Of a stretch of DNA of 12,398 nt, positions 5,632 to 12,398 are shown in pieces. The stretch is from contig DASXCX010000316.1 in NCBI GenBank assembly GCA_036490955.1, positions 1 to 12,398 on the forward strand, given 5' to 3'. The notes beneath the pieces are model-generated. The model was not told the DNA's origin. It worked only from the letters and a program-made list of their open reading frames with translations, and did not search any database. Source of the stretch: CAIKMD01 sp036490955 (GTDB taxonomy: Bacteria; Pseudomonadota; Alphaproteobacteria; ATCC43930; CGMCC-115725). Both the position numbers and the translations under genes were made by a program. Each line of letters opens with the position of its first letter. Within the stretch, counting starts at the first letter, position 1.

Positions 5632-6702
5632 TCAGTCGCGCGCGCCTTCCACCGCGAGGCGCTGCGCGCGCCAGCGCAGCATGCCGCCGGAAAGATTGGC
5701 GACGCGCTCGAACCCCGCCTTGCGCAAGGTCGTCGTCGCCTGCGCCGACCGGCCGCCGGCGCGGCACACCGCGATCACCGGCCGGTCCTTGCCGATCTCG
5801 GCGACGCGCGCGGCGAGCCCGCCGAGCGGGATCGATACCGCGCCGGGGATGCGGCCGAGCGGCCCGTCATATTCGTCGGGCTCGCGGACATCGATCACCT
5901 GCAGCTCACGCAGATGCTCCTGCACCCATTGCGGCTGCACTTCCCAGATGCCGGCGAAGGTCAGGTTGAGCGGCGCCCAATGCGGTTCGTCGGCGAGATT
6001 GTCGCCGCCCTCGCGCCGGCCGCAATGAAGATTGGCGGGCACGGCGATGTCCATCTGCTTGGGATGTGCGAGGCCGAGATTGTTCATGTATCCGACGAAA
6101 TCGTCTTCGCTGAGTTCGCCGCCGAGGCGCGGATTGAAGCGCTTCTCCTCGCCGACGCTCGACACGGTGAGGCCGCGATAATCATGCGCGGGATAGAGCA
6201 GGCAGGATTCGGGCAGCGAGAAGATCTGCGCATGGACGGCCCGATACATCGCACGCGGATCTCCCTGCTGGAAATCGGTGCGGCCGCAGCCGCGGATCAG
6301 CAGGCAATCGCCGGTAAAGGCCATGCTCTCGTCGTCGAGCACAAAGGTGAGGCAGCCGCCGGTATGGCCTGGCGTCGCGCGTACTTGGAGAAAGCGGCGG
6401 CCAAATTTCACCCGGTCGCGGTCCTTGAGCGGGACATCGGCACCCTCGGCGCCGCTATCGCCGGCCACGGCGATGCGGCTGCCCAGCCGCTGCTTGAGGT
6501 TCCACGCGCCGGTGACGTGATCGGCGTGGATATGCGTCTCGAGCGTGTAGAGAAGCTTTAGACCGAGCTCGCGCACCAAGGCGGAATCGCGCGGCGCTTC
6601 GTCATAGACGGGATCGATCAGCACCGCCTCGCGGCTTTCCGGATCGGCCAGCAGATAGGTGTAGGTCGACGATTGCGGCTCAAACAACTGTCGGAACAAC
6701 AT
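5632..6702 (-). CDS. Persulfide dioxygenase-rhodanese fusion protein
   Basis: This 356-residue protein has two domains. Residues about 1-245 form an ETHE1-like metallo-beta-lactamase fold: 'THIHADHVTG' gives His57, His59, Asp61 and His62, with His113 ('ATPGHTGG'), Asp132 ('FTGDCLL') and His173 ('YPAHDY') completing the set; in ETHE1 proteins His57, His113 and Asp132 type ligands hold the iron. 'IRGCGRTDFQQGD' is a signature of persulfide dioxygenases. Residues about 253-356 form a rhodanese domain with 'VIDVREPDEY' and the active-site loop 'CRAGGRS', Cys313. The dioxygenase oxidises glutathione persulfide to sulfite, and the rhodanese can move sulfane sulfur between thiosulfate, sulfite and glutathione, so the fusion couples detoxification of sulfide-derived persulfide. 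Natural fusions of this order are known. No SQR or sulfur-responsive regulator is adjacent. Confidence 0.9.
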   Translation of the reverse strand: MLFRQLFEPQSSTYTYLLADPESREAVLIDPVYDEAPRDSALVRELGLKLLYTLETHIHADHVTGAWNLKQRLGSRIAVAGDSGAEGADVPLKDRDRVKFGRRFLQVRATPGHTGGCLTFVLDDESMAFTGDCLLIRGCGRTDFQQGDPRAMYRAVHAQIFSLPESCLLYPAHDYRGLTVSSVGEEKRFNPRLGGELSEDDFVGYMNNLGLAHPKQMDIAVPANLHCGRREGGDNLADEPHWAPLNLTFAGIWEVQPQWVQEHLRELQVIDVREPDEYDGPLGRIPGAVSIPLGGLAARVAEIGKDRPVIAVCRAGGRSAQATTTLRKAGFERVANLSGGMLRWRAQRLAVEGARD

Positions 6703-6796
6703 CCCCCACCGCCTTTCCGGGCCGAGGTCGATCGCGAAGGCGAATGATTCCCCGCAGCGAGGATACCAGAAGTCTGCCCTGGCCGGGCCTTAAATA

Positions 6797-6816
6797 CGGC
6801 GCAATATCCGGCGCAA
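6797..6816 (+). promoter_or_regulatory. Short direct repeat in divergent intergenic region
   Basis: The 233-base gap between the divergent persulfide dioxygenase and monooxygenase genes contains CGGCGCAA twice with a 12-base period (6797-6804 and 6809-6816), just after an AT-rich TTAAATA. This could be a regulator site, but an 8-base repeat in GC-rich DNA may be chance. Nothing else in the gap is clear. Confidence 0.2.
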
Positions 6817-6935
6817 CGGGGGTAAGGAAGGGAAGTGCCGGCCACGCGGACCGCCGCCTATGCGGCCATAGCGAAGACGAAAGGACGGCGCCGCCATCCT
6901 CGCGCCATCGCGATGGTGGCTGCTAAGATGGGGAG

Positions 6936-8411
6936 ATGCCCAATCGTCCTTTCCGCGTCGCCGTGATCGGTGCCGGCATGTCCGGCCTCTATATGGCCGA
7001 GATGCTGCAGCGCCGGGACGATGTCGAATTCACCGTCTACGAGAAAGCCGGCGAGATCGGAGGCACCTGGCGCGACAACACCTACCCCGGACTCTTCGTC
7101 GACGTGTTGTCGCGGCAATACGAATTCCTCTTCCAACCGAATTACGATTGGTCACGCAAATACGCGCCGCGCGAAGAGATCTTCGCCTATATGAAGAAGG
7201 TTGCGCGTTCCCGCGGCTGGTACCGGCACATCCGTTTCGATACCGAGATCGTGGCGGCGCATTTCGATGCCGCCAACGGTAAGTGGTCGCTCACGACGTC
7301 CGCGGGCGAGACCGACGTCGTCGATTTTTTCATCGTTGCTACCGGGTTTTTGGCGAAGCCCGTGTTGCCCGACATCGCGGGACGTGAGAGCTTCGCGGGC
7401 AAGTCGTTCCATTCGGCGCGCTGGGATCACGCGGTGCCCCAGGACGAGACGCTGCGCTGGGGCGTGATCGGCGCCGGCTGCAGCGGCATACAGATCACCG
7501 AGGCGCTGGCGTGGAAGAACGTCAACGTCACGCAATTTGTCCGCCGGCCGCAATGGATCCACATCCGCGAGAACCCGGAGGCGAGCTGGTGGGAGCGGTT
7601 GAAGCTGCGCCTGCCCGGGCAATACGCGAAGAAACAGCGCGCGCTCTGGGACTTCATCATCGAAGGCGATGCCTGGCGGCTCAAGCCCGGGCCGCAGCGC
7701 GCGGCGATGGAGCGCGAATTTCGCGGCTATCTCGACGTGATCCGCGATCCCGAGCTCAAGAAAAAGCTGACGCCGAGCTATCACCTCGGCTGCACGCGCA
7801 TCCCGAAATCGGATCAGAATTATTACCTCGCGGTTCAGCGCCCGAATGTGGCGGTCGAGAGCCGCAAGATCGCGCGCATCGTGCCGGAGGGCGTCGAACT
7901 CGACGACGGCACGGTCGTGGCGCTCGACGTGCTGGTCTATGCCACCGGCTTCGACACGCATTCCTACATGCGGCCGATGGAGGTGATTGGGCTCGGCGGT
8001 ATCTCGATCGCTGAAGCATGGAAGGACAATGTCTTTTCCTATGGCGGCGTCGGCGTGCCCGGCTTCCCCAATATGTTCTTGCTCTACGGGCCGTTCGCGC
8101 CGCTCAACAACGTGCCGGTGCCCTTGGGGCTGGAGCATGAGATCGGCTATATCCTGAAGCTCATGGACGAGGCGCGAAAGCGCGGCGCCGCGGTCGCGCC
8201 GAGCGCCGAAGCGACCGAGCGTTTCCGCGCCAAGATGCGCGATGCCTTTCCTGGCACGGTCTGGGTCGGCTGCAAGAACTGGTATTCGGACACGGAAGGC
8301 ACGCCGATCCTCTGGCCGCTGCCGCAAGACCAGCACCGCGATTTCCTCGCCGCGCCGCGACTCGAGGATCTTGATTTCGTGCCGATATCGCAAAACGCGT
8401 CAGGAAGGTGA
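6936..8411 (+). CDS. Baeyer-Villiger-type flavin monooxygenase
   Basis: This 491-residue class B flavoprotein monooxygenase has the FAD-binding 'GAGMSG' loop at residues 12-17, 'EKAGEIGGTW' (36-45), the class fingerprint FxGxxxHxxxWD as 'FAGKSFHSARWD' (153-164), an NADPH-binding 'GAGCSG' loop at 179-184, and ATG motifs at 135-137 and 336-338. It should use NADPH and O2 to insert an oxygen next to a ketone, giving an ester or lactone, or to oxidise N or S; the substrate is unknown. One oddity is 'YPGLFVDVLSRQYEF' where many family members have a 'YPG..CDVPSH.Y' sequence. An in-frame TAA at 6924-6926 fixes the start at 6936. The only purine-rich sequence, GGGGAG, touches the ATG, so translation initiation is unusual. 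The hydrolase gene follows after 4 bases. Confidence 0.88.
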   Translation: MPNRPFRVAVIGAGMSGLYMAEMLQRRDDVEFTVYEKAGEIGGTWRDNTYPGLFVDVLSRQYEFLFQPNYDWSRKYAPREEIFAYMKKVARSRGWYRHIRFDTEIVAAHFDAANGKWSLTTSAGETDVVDFFIVATGFLAKPVLPDIAGRESFAGKSFHSARWDHAVPQDETLRWGVIGAGCSGIQITEALAWKNVNVTQFVRRPQWIHIRENPEASWWERLKLRLPGQYAKKQRALWDFIIEGDAWRLKPGPQRAAMEREFRGYLDVIRDPELKKKLTPSYHLGCTRIPKSDQNYYLAVQRPNVAVESRKIARIVPEGVELDDGTVVALDVLVYATGFDTHSYMRPMEVIGLGGISIAEAWKDNVFSYGGVGVPGFPNMFLLYGPFAPLNNVPVPLGLEHEIGYILKLMDEARKRGAAVAPSAEATERFRAKMRDAFPGTVWVGCKNWYSDTEGTPILWPLPQDQHRDFLAAPRLEDLDFVPISQNASGR

Positions 8412-8415
8412 CGTC

Positions 8416-9444
8416 ATGCTAGCGCGACGCCCGCAAGGTTCTGGTTTCCCGCTCCCCGTCTCGCGCCGCGGCCTCTTGACGGGCCTCGCGGCTGTGCCCG
8501 CGCTGACGCTCGCCGCGGCGCCGGGCGAGGCGCAAGCCGCCAGCATCGACGCAACCATCGCCGAAGCGCACGCGGCGCTCAAAGAGGCGAAGGGCACGAA
8601 GCTGGTGATCCTTGGCACCGGCGCCGGGCCGGTGCCGGGCAGCGCGCGGCACATGACAGCGCATGTGCTGGTCTCTAACGGCGCCGCCTATGTGCTCGAT
8701 TGCGGTCTCGGCGTGACGCGGCAATTCGCGCGGACCGGCATCCCGTGGCGCAGCCTCGAGGCGATCTTCATCACGCATCACCATCCCGATCACAACATCG
8801 AATACGGGCCCATGCTGGTGCTCGGCTGGACCGGCGGCATGCAGCAGAGCGTGCGCGCCTACGGGCCGCCGCCGCTGACCGCGATGACCGAGGATTATCT
8901 GCGCTCGGCGAAGACCACGATCGGCTTCTGGGCGGAGGATTTCCACCTGGACCCGCTCGGCATGATCGAAACGCATGAATTGCCCGCGGCCGGAGCGGTG
9001 ATGGAGGACGAAAACGTCAAGGTGAGCTCGGTGCTCGTGCAACATCCGCCGGTGGTGCCGGCTTACGGCTATCGCTTCGATTTCAAGGATCGCTCGATCG
9101 CCTTCTCGGGCGACACGATCGGGCTGGACGCGGTAGCGGCGATGGCGAAAGGCGCCGATGTTCTCGTGCACGAAGCGATCGATATGCCCGCGATCGAAGC
9201 CTATATGCGCGCTCAGATCGCCCAGGGCGTGCCCGGCAATCTCGACGCGGTCATGGCGCATATGCGGGCCGATCACACGCCGACGGAAGAAGTCGGCCGC
9301 ATCGCGCAGGAGGCGGGCGTGAAGATGCTCGTGCTGTCGCATCTGGCGCCCGGCGAGGGGGTAAGCGACGACCGCTGGCGCGATGCCGCCGCCAAGGCCT
9401 TTAAGGGCGAGATCGTCGTCGGCCGCGATTTGATGGTGATCTAG
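8416..9444 (+). CDS. Tat-exported metallo-beta-lactamase-fold hydrolase
   Basis: This 342-residue protein starts with a twin-arginine signal: 'SRRGLLTGLA' at 16-25, a weakly hydrophobic region, and an Ala-rich cleavage region ending near 'AQAA' (about 39-42). The mature domain has 'LGTGAGPVPGSAR' (66-78) and the metal-binding 'HHHPDH' at 121-126 (His121, His123, Asp125, His126), with probable partners His210, Asp233 ('FSGDT') and His309 ('LSHL'). These are features of the RNase Z/arylsulfatase-like branch of the superfamily, and exported members hydrolyse esters, lactones or sulfate esters in the periplasm. The substrate is not known. The ATG at 8416 follows AGGAAGG, which overlaps the end of the monooxygenase gene; the 4-base gap shows they form one operon. 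The open frame upstream of 8416 overlaps the monooxygenase and is not coding. Confidence 0.87.
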   Translation: MLARRPQGSGFPLPVSRRGLLTGLAAVPALTLAAAPGEAQAASIDATIAEAHAALKEAKGTKLVILGTGAGPVPGSARHMTAHVLVSNGAAYVLDCGLGVTRQFARTGIPWRSLEAIFITHHHPDHNIEYGPMLVLGWTGGMQQSVRAYGPPPLTAMTEDYLRSAKTTIGFWAEDFHLDPLGMIETHELPAAGAVMEDENVKVSSVLVQHPPVVPAYGYRFDFKDRSIAFSGDTIGLDAVAAMAKGADVLVHEAIDMPAIEAYMRAQIAQGVPGNLDAVMAHMRADHTPTEEVGRIAQEAGVKMLVLSHLAPGEGVSDDRWRDAAAKAFKGEIVVGRDLMVI

Positions 9445-9538
9445 CGCGGGTGCGTTTCCGATGGCGGCAGCGGCGTGCCAAGCATGCTTCTCTGGTGTAA
9501 GCACGCCCATGCTGCTCATGCATGGCAAGTGGTGATGG

Positions 9539-10822
9539 ATGGTTTCGCCGAAGCAAGGTGAATTCGTGGTCGTCGGGGCCGGGGCCGCGGGACTGCTGGC
9601 AGCTCGCGAGCTTGCGCGCGCGGGCAAGCGCGTTGTCCTGCTCGAGGCGCGCGACCGGTGCGGCGGGCGGATCGAGACGCTGCCGGAAGCGGAATTCGGC
9701 TATGCGGCGGAGGGCGGCCCGGAATTCGTGCATGGCGTGGCAAGCCACACGCGCGCCATCATGCGCGAGGCCGGCTTGTCGCTGGCCCCGATGGGCGGAA
9801 CGGCCTGGCATGCCGAGGGCGGCGTGCTCTCGGTCGACGAGCGTGCGACGCCGCATGCGGGAGAATTCCGGCACGCGTTGACGGCGCTCAAACACGATCT
9901 GCCGGTGGCCGAATTTCTCCTGCGGCATTTCGGCGAGCCGCAATATGCCGAGCTGCGCCGCTCGATCACGCGCATGGTCGAGGGTTATGACGCCGCGGAT
10001 CCAAGCCGCGCCAGCACCTTCGCGCTGCGCGAGGAATGGATGGCGCGCGGTGTCAGTCAGCAGGGGCGGATCGCCGAGGGCTATGGCGCGCTGATGACAT
10101 TCCTCCTCGCCGAGTGCCGACGGCACGGCGCCACCGTCCATTTCGGCGCCGTCGTCGGCGCGATCGATACGGATAAGGCGAAGGTCACGGTGCGCTGCCG
10201 CGACGGCCGGTTCTTCGCCGCGGACGCCGCTATTCTGACGTTGCCCCTGCCGCTTCTGCAAAGCATCGCCTTGCCGGAAGAAGCCCGGGCCGTCGCCGCC
10301 GCCGCGCTCGCCGATATCGGCTTCGGCAACGTGGTCAAGGTCCTCCTTCGCTTCTCGCGGAGTTGGTGGACGAATCACGCGGGGCAAAACCTCGCGGACA
10401 TGTCGTTCCTCTTTTCCAATGCTGCGGTTCCGACCTGGTGGACGCAACATCCGGAGCAACATGCGGTTCTGACCGGCTGGCTGGCGGGACCGCGGGCCGA
10501 CACCGTTGCCGCGCTGTCGAGCGACGAAATCATCGCGCGGGCGCTCGGCTCGCTGGCGCAAAATTTCGCGGTGTCCCCCGAGTGGCTGAAGGGCTTGCTG
10601 ATTGCCGCGCGCGCGATCAATTGGGGCGCCGATCCTTTTGCGCGCGGCGCCTATTCCTACGCCACGCCCAGCACGCACCAAGTGCTGGCCCAGATCGACC
10701 ACGCTCACGCCGGTGTATGGTTCTCAGGCGAAGCGTTCTATGCCGGCCCGGAAATGGGCACGGTGGAAGCGGCCTTCGCCAGCGGTTGGCAAGCGGCGCA
10801 AAGGATACGAACCGAGCAATAA
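9539..10822 (+). CDS. Flavin-containing amine oxidase family protein
   Basis: This 427-residue FAD enzyme has 'VVVGAGAAGLLAARELARAG' (the GxGxxG loop at 13-18), Glu36 at the end of the second strand for the ribose, and 'RDRCGGRIET' (38-47), the flavin-binding motif of the monoamine/polyamine oxidase family. Near the C-terminus, 'FSGEAF' followed by 'GTVEAAFASG' is the second FAD contact typical of the family. 'GNVVKVLLRF' in the middle is the usual conserved strand before the substrate domain. It should oxidise an amine, or a related C-N or C-C bond, with O2; the substrate is unknown. There is no signal peptide. An in-frame TGA at 9533-9535 sets the ATG at 9539 as the first start; the ribosome site is weak. 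It follows the hydrolase by 94 bases and may share its transcript. Confidence 0.85.
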   Translation: MVSPKQGEFVVVGAGAAGLLAARELARAGKRVVLLEARDRCGGRIETLPEAEFGYAAEGGPEFVHGVASHTRAIMREAGLSLAPMGGTAWHAEGGVLSVDERATPHAGEFRHALTALKHDLPVAEFLLRHFGEPQYAELRRSITRMVEGYDAADPSRASTFALREEWMARGVSQQGRIAEGYGALMTFLLAECRRHGATVHFGAVVGAIDTDKAKVTVRCRDGRFFAADAAILTLPLPLLQSIALPEEARAVAAAALADIGFGNVVKVLLRFSRSWWTNHAGQNLADMSFLFSNAAVPTWWTQHPEQHAVLTGWLAGPRADTVAALSSDEIIARALGSLAQNFAVSPEWLKGLLIAARAINWGADPFARGAYSYATPSTHQVLAQIDHAHAGVWFSGEAFYAGPEMGTVEAAFASGWQAAQRIRTEQ

Positions 10823-10883
10823 TCCCTCTGCCCTCTCAAGGGCCGAGAGGGAAAGGGTTATCGAAAAAGGCTTTGAGAGGGGG
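10823..10883. repeat. REP-like intergenic palindromic element, copy B
   Basis: Directly after the amine oxidase stop lies a perfect 7-base stem CCCTCTC-AAGGGCC-GAGAGGG (10831-10851), followed by GGAAAGGGTT and then by GAGAGGGGG, which serves as the ribosome site of the next gene. It is related to copy A at 1148-1212. The hairpin may reduce read-through between the two genes; without a T run it is not a typical intrinsic terminator. Confidence 0.5.
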
Positions 10884-10886
10884 ATC

Positions 10887-11216
10887 ATGGAATTTCACAA
10901 CGCGAGCCTGCTGCGGATTTTCATCAGCGAGGACGACATGCTTGGGGACCTAACGCTCGCCGATGCGATCCTGCGCGAGGCGCACGCGACGCGGCTCGCC
11001 GGCGCCACCGTGGTGCACGGCCGCGGCGGCTACGCGCCGAGCGGCATCGGTGTCGCGCATTACCAGCCCAGGGGCGAGAGGCTGCCGATCGTAGTCGAGA
11101 TCGTCGACCTCGAGGCCAAAATCGCCGATTTCCTGCCGACGCTCGATCGGCTCGTCATCAGCGGTGCCGTTACCGTGCAGCCGGTGCGCTACGCGGCCAT
11201 CTCGGCGCCGAAGTGA
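10887..11216 (+). CDS. DUF190 family protein
   Basis: This 109-residue protein matches the short DUF190 family along its whole length: 'LLRIFISEDD' at 8-17, 'AILREAHATRLAGATVVHGRGGYA' spacing at 27-50, 'LPIVVEIVDLEAKI' at 66-79, and 'FLPTLDRLV' at 82-90, ending in a short strand. DUF190 proteins have a fold related to PII and NIF3-like ferredoxin-like domains, and are often encoded next to or fused with the fluoride channel CrcB. No crcB is in view on either side here. The biochemical role is unproven; a small ligand sensor is a reasonable guess for the family. The ATG at 10887 follows GAGAGGGGG, which overlaps the end of the palindromic element. Confidence 0.83.
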   Translation: MEFHNASLLRIFISEDDMLGDLTLADAILREAHATRLAGATVVHGRGGYAPSGIGVAHYQPRGERLPIVVEIVDLEAKIADFLPTLDRLVISGAVTVQPVRYAAISAPK

Positions 11217-11304
11217 CGACTTTTCCCTTCTGGGCTTGGCGAAGGCCGCGGAAATGACGTTGAGGTGCTTGGCGCCGCCATCTCGCAGCCGCGATCGCGA
11301 ATGC

Positions 11305-11310
11305 TAATAT
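11305..11310 (+). promoter_or_regulatory. Possible -10 box for the thiolase gene
   Basis: TAATAT at 11305-11310 stands out in the otherwise GC-rich 127-base gap, 33 bases before the thiolase ATG, and would place a transcript start about 26 bases upstream of the gene. I see no good -35 hexamer at the matching distance. Confidence 0.3.
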
Positions 11311-11343
11311 AAAAAGCACGCGCATTCGCAAAGGAGCAATCCG

Positions 11344-12398
11344 ATGACGGCCTGCATGATCGGCTGGGCGCACGGCAAATTCGGCAAGCATGACGGCGTC
11401 GATATCGAGGAGATGATCGTCCCGGTTGCCGCGGAGGCGATCCGCGATGCCGGCCTCGCGCCGAGCGACATCGACGAGATCTATATCGGCACCTTCAATG
11501 GCGGCTTCGTACGACAGGATTTCCCTTCCTCGCTGGTGCTGCAGGTCGATCCGGCGTTGCGCTTCAAGCCCACCACGCGGGTCGAGAATGCCTGCGCCAC
11601 CGGCTCCGCTGCGATCTATCAGGGCCTCAATGCCATCGCTGCGAAGAAGGCGCGCGTCGTGCTGGTGGTCGGCGTCGAGAAAATGTCCGAGGTCTCGGGC
11701 GCGCAGGTCGGCGATCTCTTGATTCGCGCTGCCTATCTGAAAGAAGAGGGCGCGATCGAGGGCGGCTTCGCCGGCGTTTTCGGCCGCATCGCCCAGGCCT
11801 ATTTCCAGCGCTATGGCGATCAATCCGACGCGCTCGCCATGATCGCGGCGAAGAATCACAAGAACGGCGCGAGCAATCCGCTGGCGCAGATGCGGAAGGA
11901 TCTTGGCTACGAATTCTGCAAGACCGTCAGCGACAAGAATCCGCTGGTCGCGGGACCGCTGCGACGCACCGATTGTTCGTTGGTCAGCGATGGCGCGGCG
12001 GCGCTGGTGCTTGCCGATGTCGAAGTGGCTTTGCAAAGTAAGAAAGCCGTCGTTTTCAGGGCCGCCGAACAAGTCAACGACTTCCTGCCGATGTCGAAGC
12101 GCGATATCACGTCGTACGAAGGCCCGGCCGAGGCGTGGAAGCGCGCGCTGCAAGGTGCGGGCGTGACGCTCGCCGATATTTCCTGCGCCGAGGTGCATGA
12201 CTGTTTCACCATCGCGGAGCTGATGATTTATGAGGCGATGGGGCTCGAGCCCAAAGGCCAAGGAGCGCGCGCGATCGTCTCGGGAAAAGTCGCCAAGGAT
12301 GGGCCCTTGCCTGTCAACGCTTCGGGGGGCCTCAAATCGAAGGGCCATCCGATCGGCGCGACCGGCGTCTCGATGCATGTGCTGCAGGCGATGCAATT
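11344..12398 (+). CDS. SCP2-type thiolase (acetyl-CoA acyltransferase family), 3' end missing
   Basis: The frame is open from the ATG at 11344 to the right edge, giving the first 351 residues; only the last few dozen are missing. The nucleophile is Cys84 in 'ENACATGSAA'. 'HDCFTIAE' (His285) is the motif that separates SCP2-like thiolases from classical ones, which have an Asn-Glu-Ala-Phe motif there. 'GGLKSKGHPIGATG' places the catalytic His335. These enzymes cleave or form 3-ketoacyl-CoA in fatty-acid, sterol side-chain or aromatic-acid breakdown. In many genomes an SCP2-like thiolase sits beside a DUF35 OB-fold partner protein; whether one follows is not visible. The start is preceded by AAGGAG at 11331-11336, an ideal 7 bases upstream. 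Confidence 0.9.
   Translation, partial: MTACMIGWAHGKFGKHDGVDIEEMIVPVAAEAIRDAGLAPSDIDEIYIGTFNGGFVRQDFPSSLVLQVDPALRFKPTTRVENACATGSAAIYQGLNAIAAKKARVVLVVGVEKMSEVSGAQVGDLLIRAAYLKEEGAIEGGFAGVFGRIAQAYFQRYGDQSDALAMIAAKNHKNGASNPLAQMRKDLGYEFCKTVSDKNPLVAGPLRRTDCSLVSDGAAALVLADVEVALQSKKAVVFRAAEQVNDFLPMSKRDITSYEGPAEAWKRALQGAGVTLADISCAEVHDCFTIAELMIYEAMGLEPKGQGARAIVSGKVAKDGPLPVNASGGLKSKGHPIGATGVSMHVLQAMQ

Noticed and set aside
5626..6561. A 311-codon plus-strand frame across the persulfide dioxygenase gene.
   Set aside because: Antisense shadow; the minus-strand product has both enzyme domains complete.
7152..8393. A 413-codon minus-strand frame opposite the monooxygenase, and similar ones at 8419-9627, 9401-10708 and 11170-12396.
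   Set aside because: All lie antisense to clear enzymes and are rich in Arg, His and Asp from complementing GC-rich codons; none shows a motif or plausible start.
8242..8415. Upstream extension of the hydrolase frame overlapping the monooxygenase.
   Set aside because: The Tat signal starts just after 8416 with a good ribosome site, and the extension is arginine/serine-rich shadow sequence.
9480..9489. AAGCATGCTT, a perfect 10-base palindrome before the amine oxidase gene, as an operator.
   Set aside because: Single copy, short, and not at a recognisable promoter; a chance palindrome is as likely.
1..12398. CRISPR arrays, toxin-antitoxin pairs, phage or integrase genes, retron-like or other defence modules.
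   Set aside because: I looked on both strands and saw no regularly spaced repeats, reverse transcriptase, nuclease or integrase motifs; all long genes belong to metabolic or exported-protein families.

Overview
The window looks like ordinary chromosome from a GC-rich alphaproteobacterium, probably Hyphomicrobiales or a relative. The evidence is strong G/C bias at third codon positions, protein families common in that group, REP-like palindromes between genes, and a class II dihydroorotase. There is no rRNA, tRNA, integrase, intact transposase, phage gene or CRISPR array, so the taxon stays an inference. Genes are packed closely on both strands with gaps under about 250 bases.

Layout, left to right. 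(1) Positions 2-1147 hold the C-terminal end of an ABC substrate-binding protein of the NMT1/SsuA/TauA type, followed 27 bases later by a TauD/TfdA-type Fe(II)/2-oxoglutarate dioxygenase; the pair suggests uptake plus oxidation of a small organic acid or sulfonate. (2) Positions 1233-2493 hold a DUF4337-like three-helix membrane protein and, convergent to it, an NADPH-dependent F420-reductase-like oxidoreductase. (3) Positions 2629-3980 encode two exported proteins: an ankyrin-repeat protein with a signal peptide, and a lipoprotein carrying a duplicated cysteine-bracketed motif. (4) Positions 4051-5275 on the minus strand hold pyrC (dihydroorotase) and, overlapping its stop codon, what looks like a truncated remnant of a DUF429-type gene next to a cluster of short repeats. 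(5) Positions 5314-6702 hold a 95-residue secreted protein and, convergent to it, a persulfide dioxygenase fused to a rhodanese domain. (6) Positions 6936-10822 encode a Baeyer-Villiger-type flavin monooxygenase, a Tat-exported metallo-beta-lactamase-fold hydrolase only 4 bases behind it, and a flavin amine oxidase. (7) Positions 10887-12398 hold a DUF190 protein and the start of an SCP2-type thiolase that runs off the right edge.

How the genes may work together: the dioxygenase (sulfonate oxidation would release sulfite) and the persulfide dioxygenase-rhodanese (sulfite and thiosulfate chemistry) could both touch sulfur metabolism, but they are not in one operon. The monooxygenase/hydrolase pair is the best candidate for a catabolic unit, with the amine oxidase and thiolase perhaps contributing to general organic-acid breakdown. 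I see no convincing new defence, mobile or regulatory system. The points most worth a second look are the monooxygenase/Tat-hydrolase pair, the duplicated motif in the lipoprotein, and the pyrC-overlapping gene remnant with its repeat cluster.
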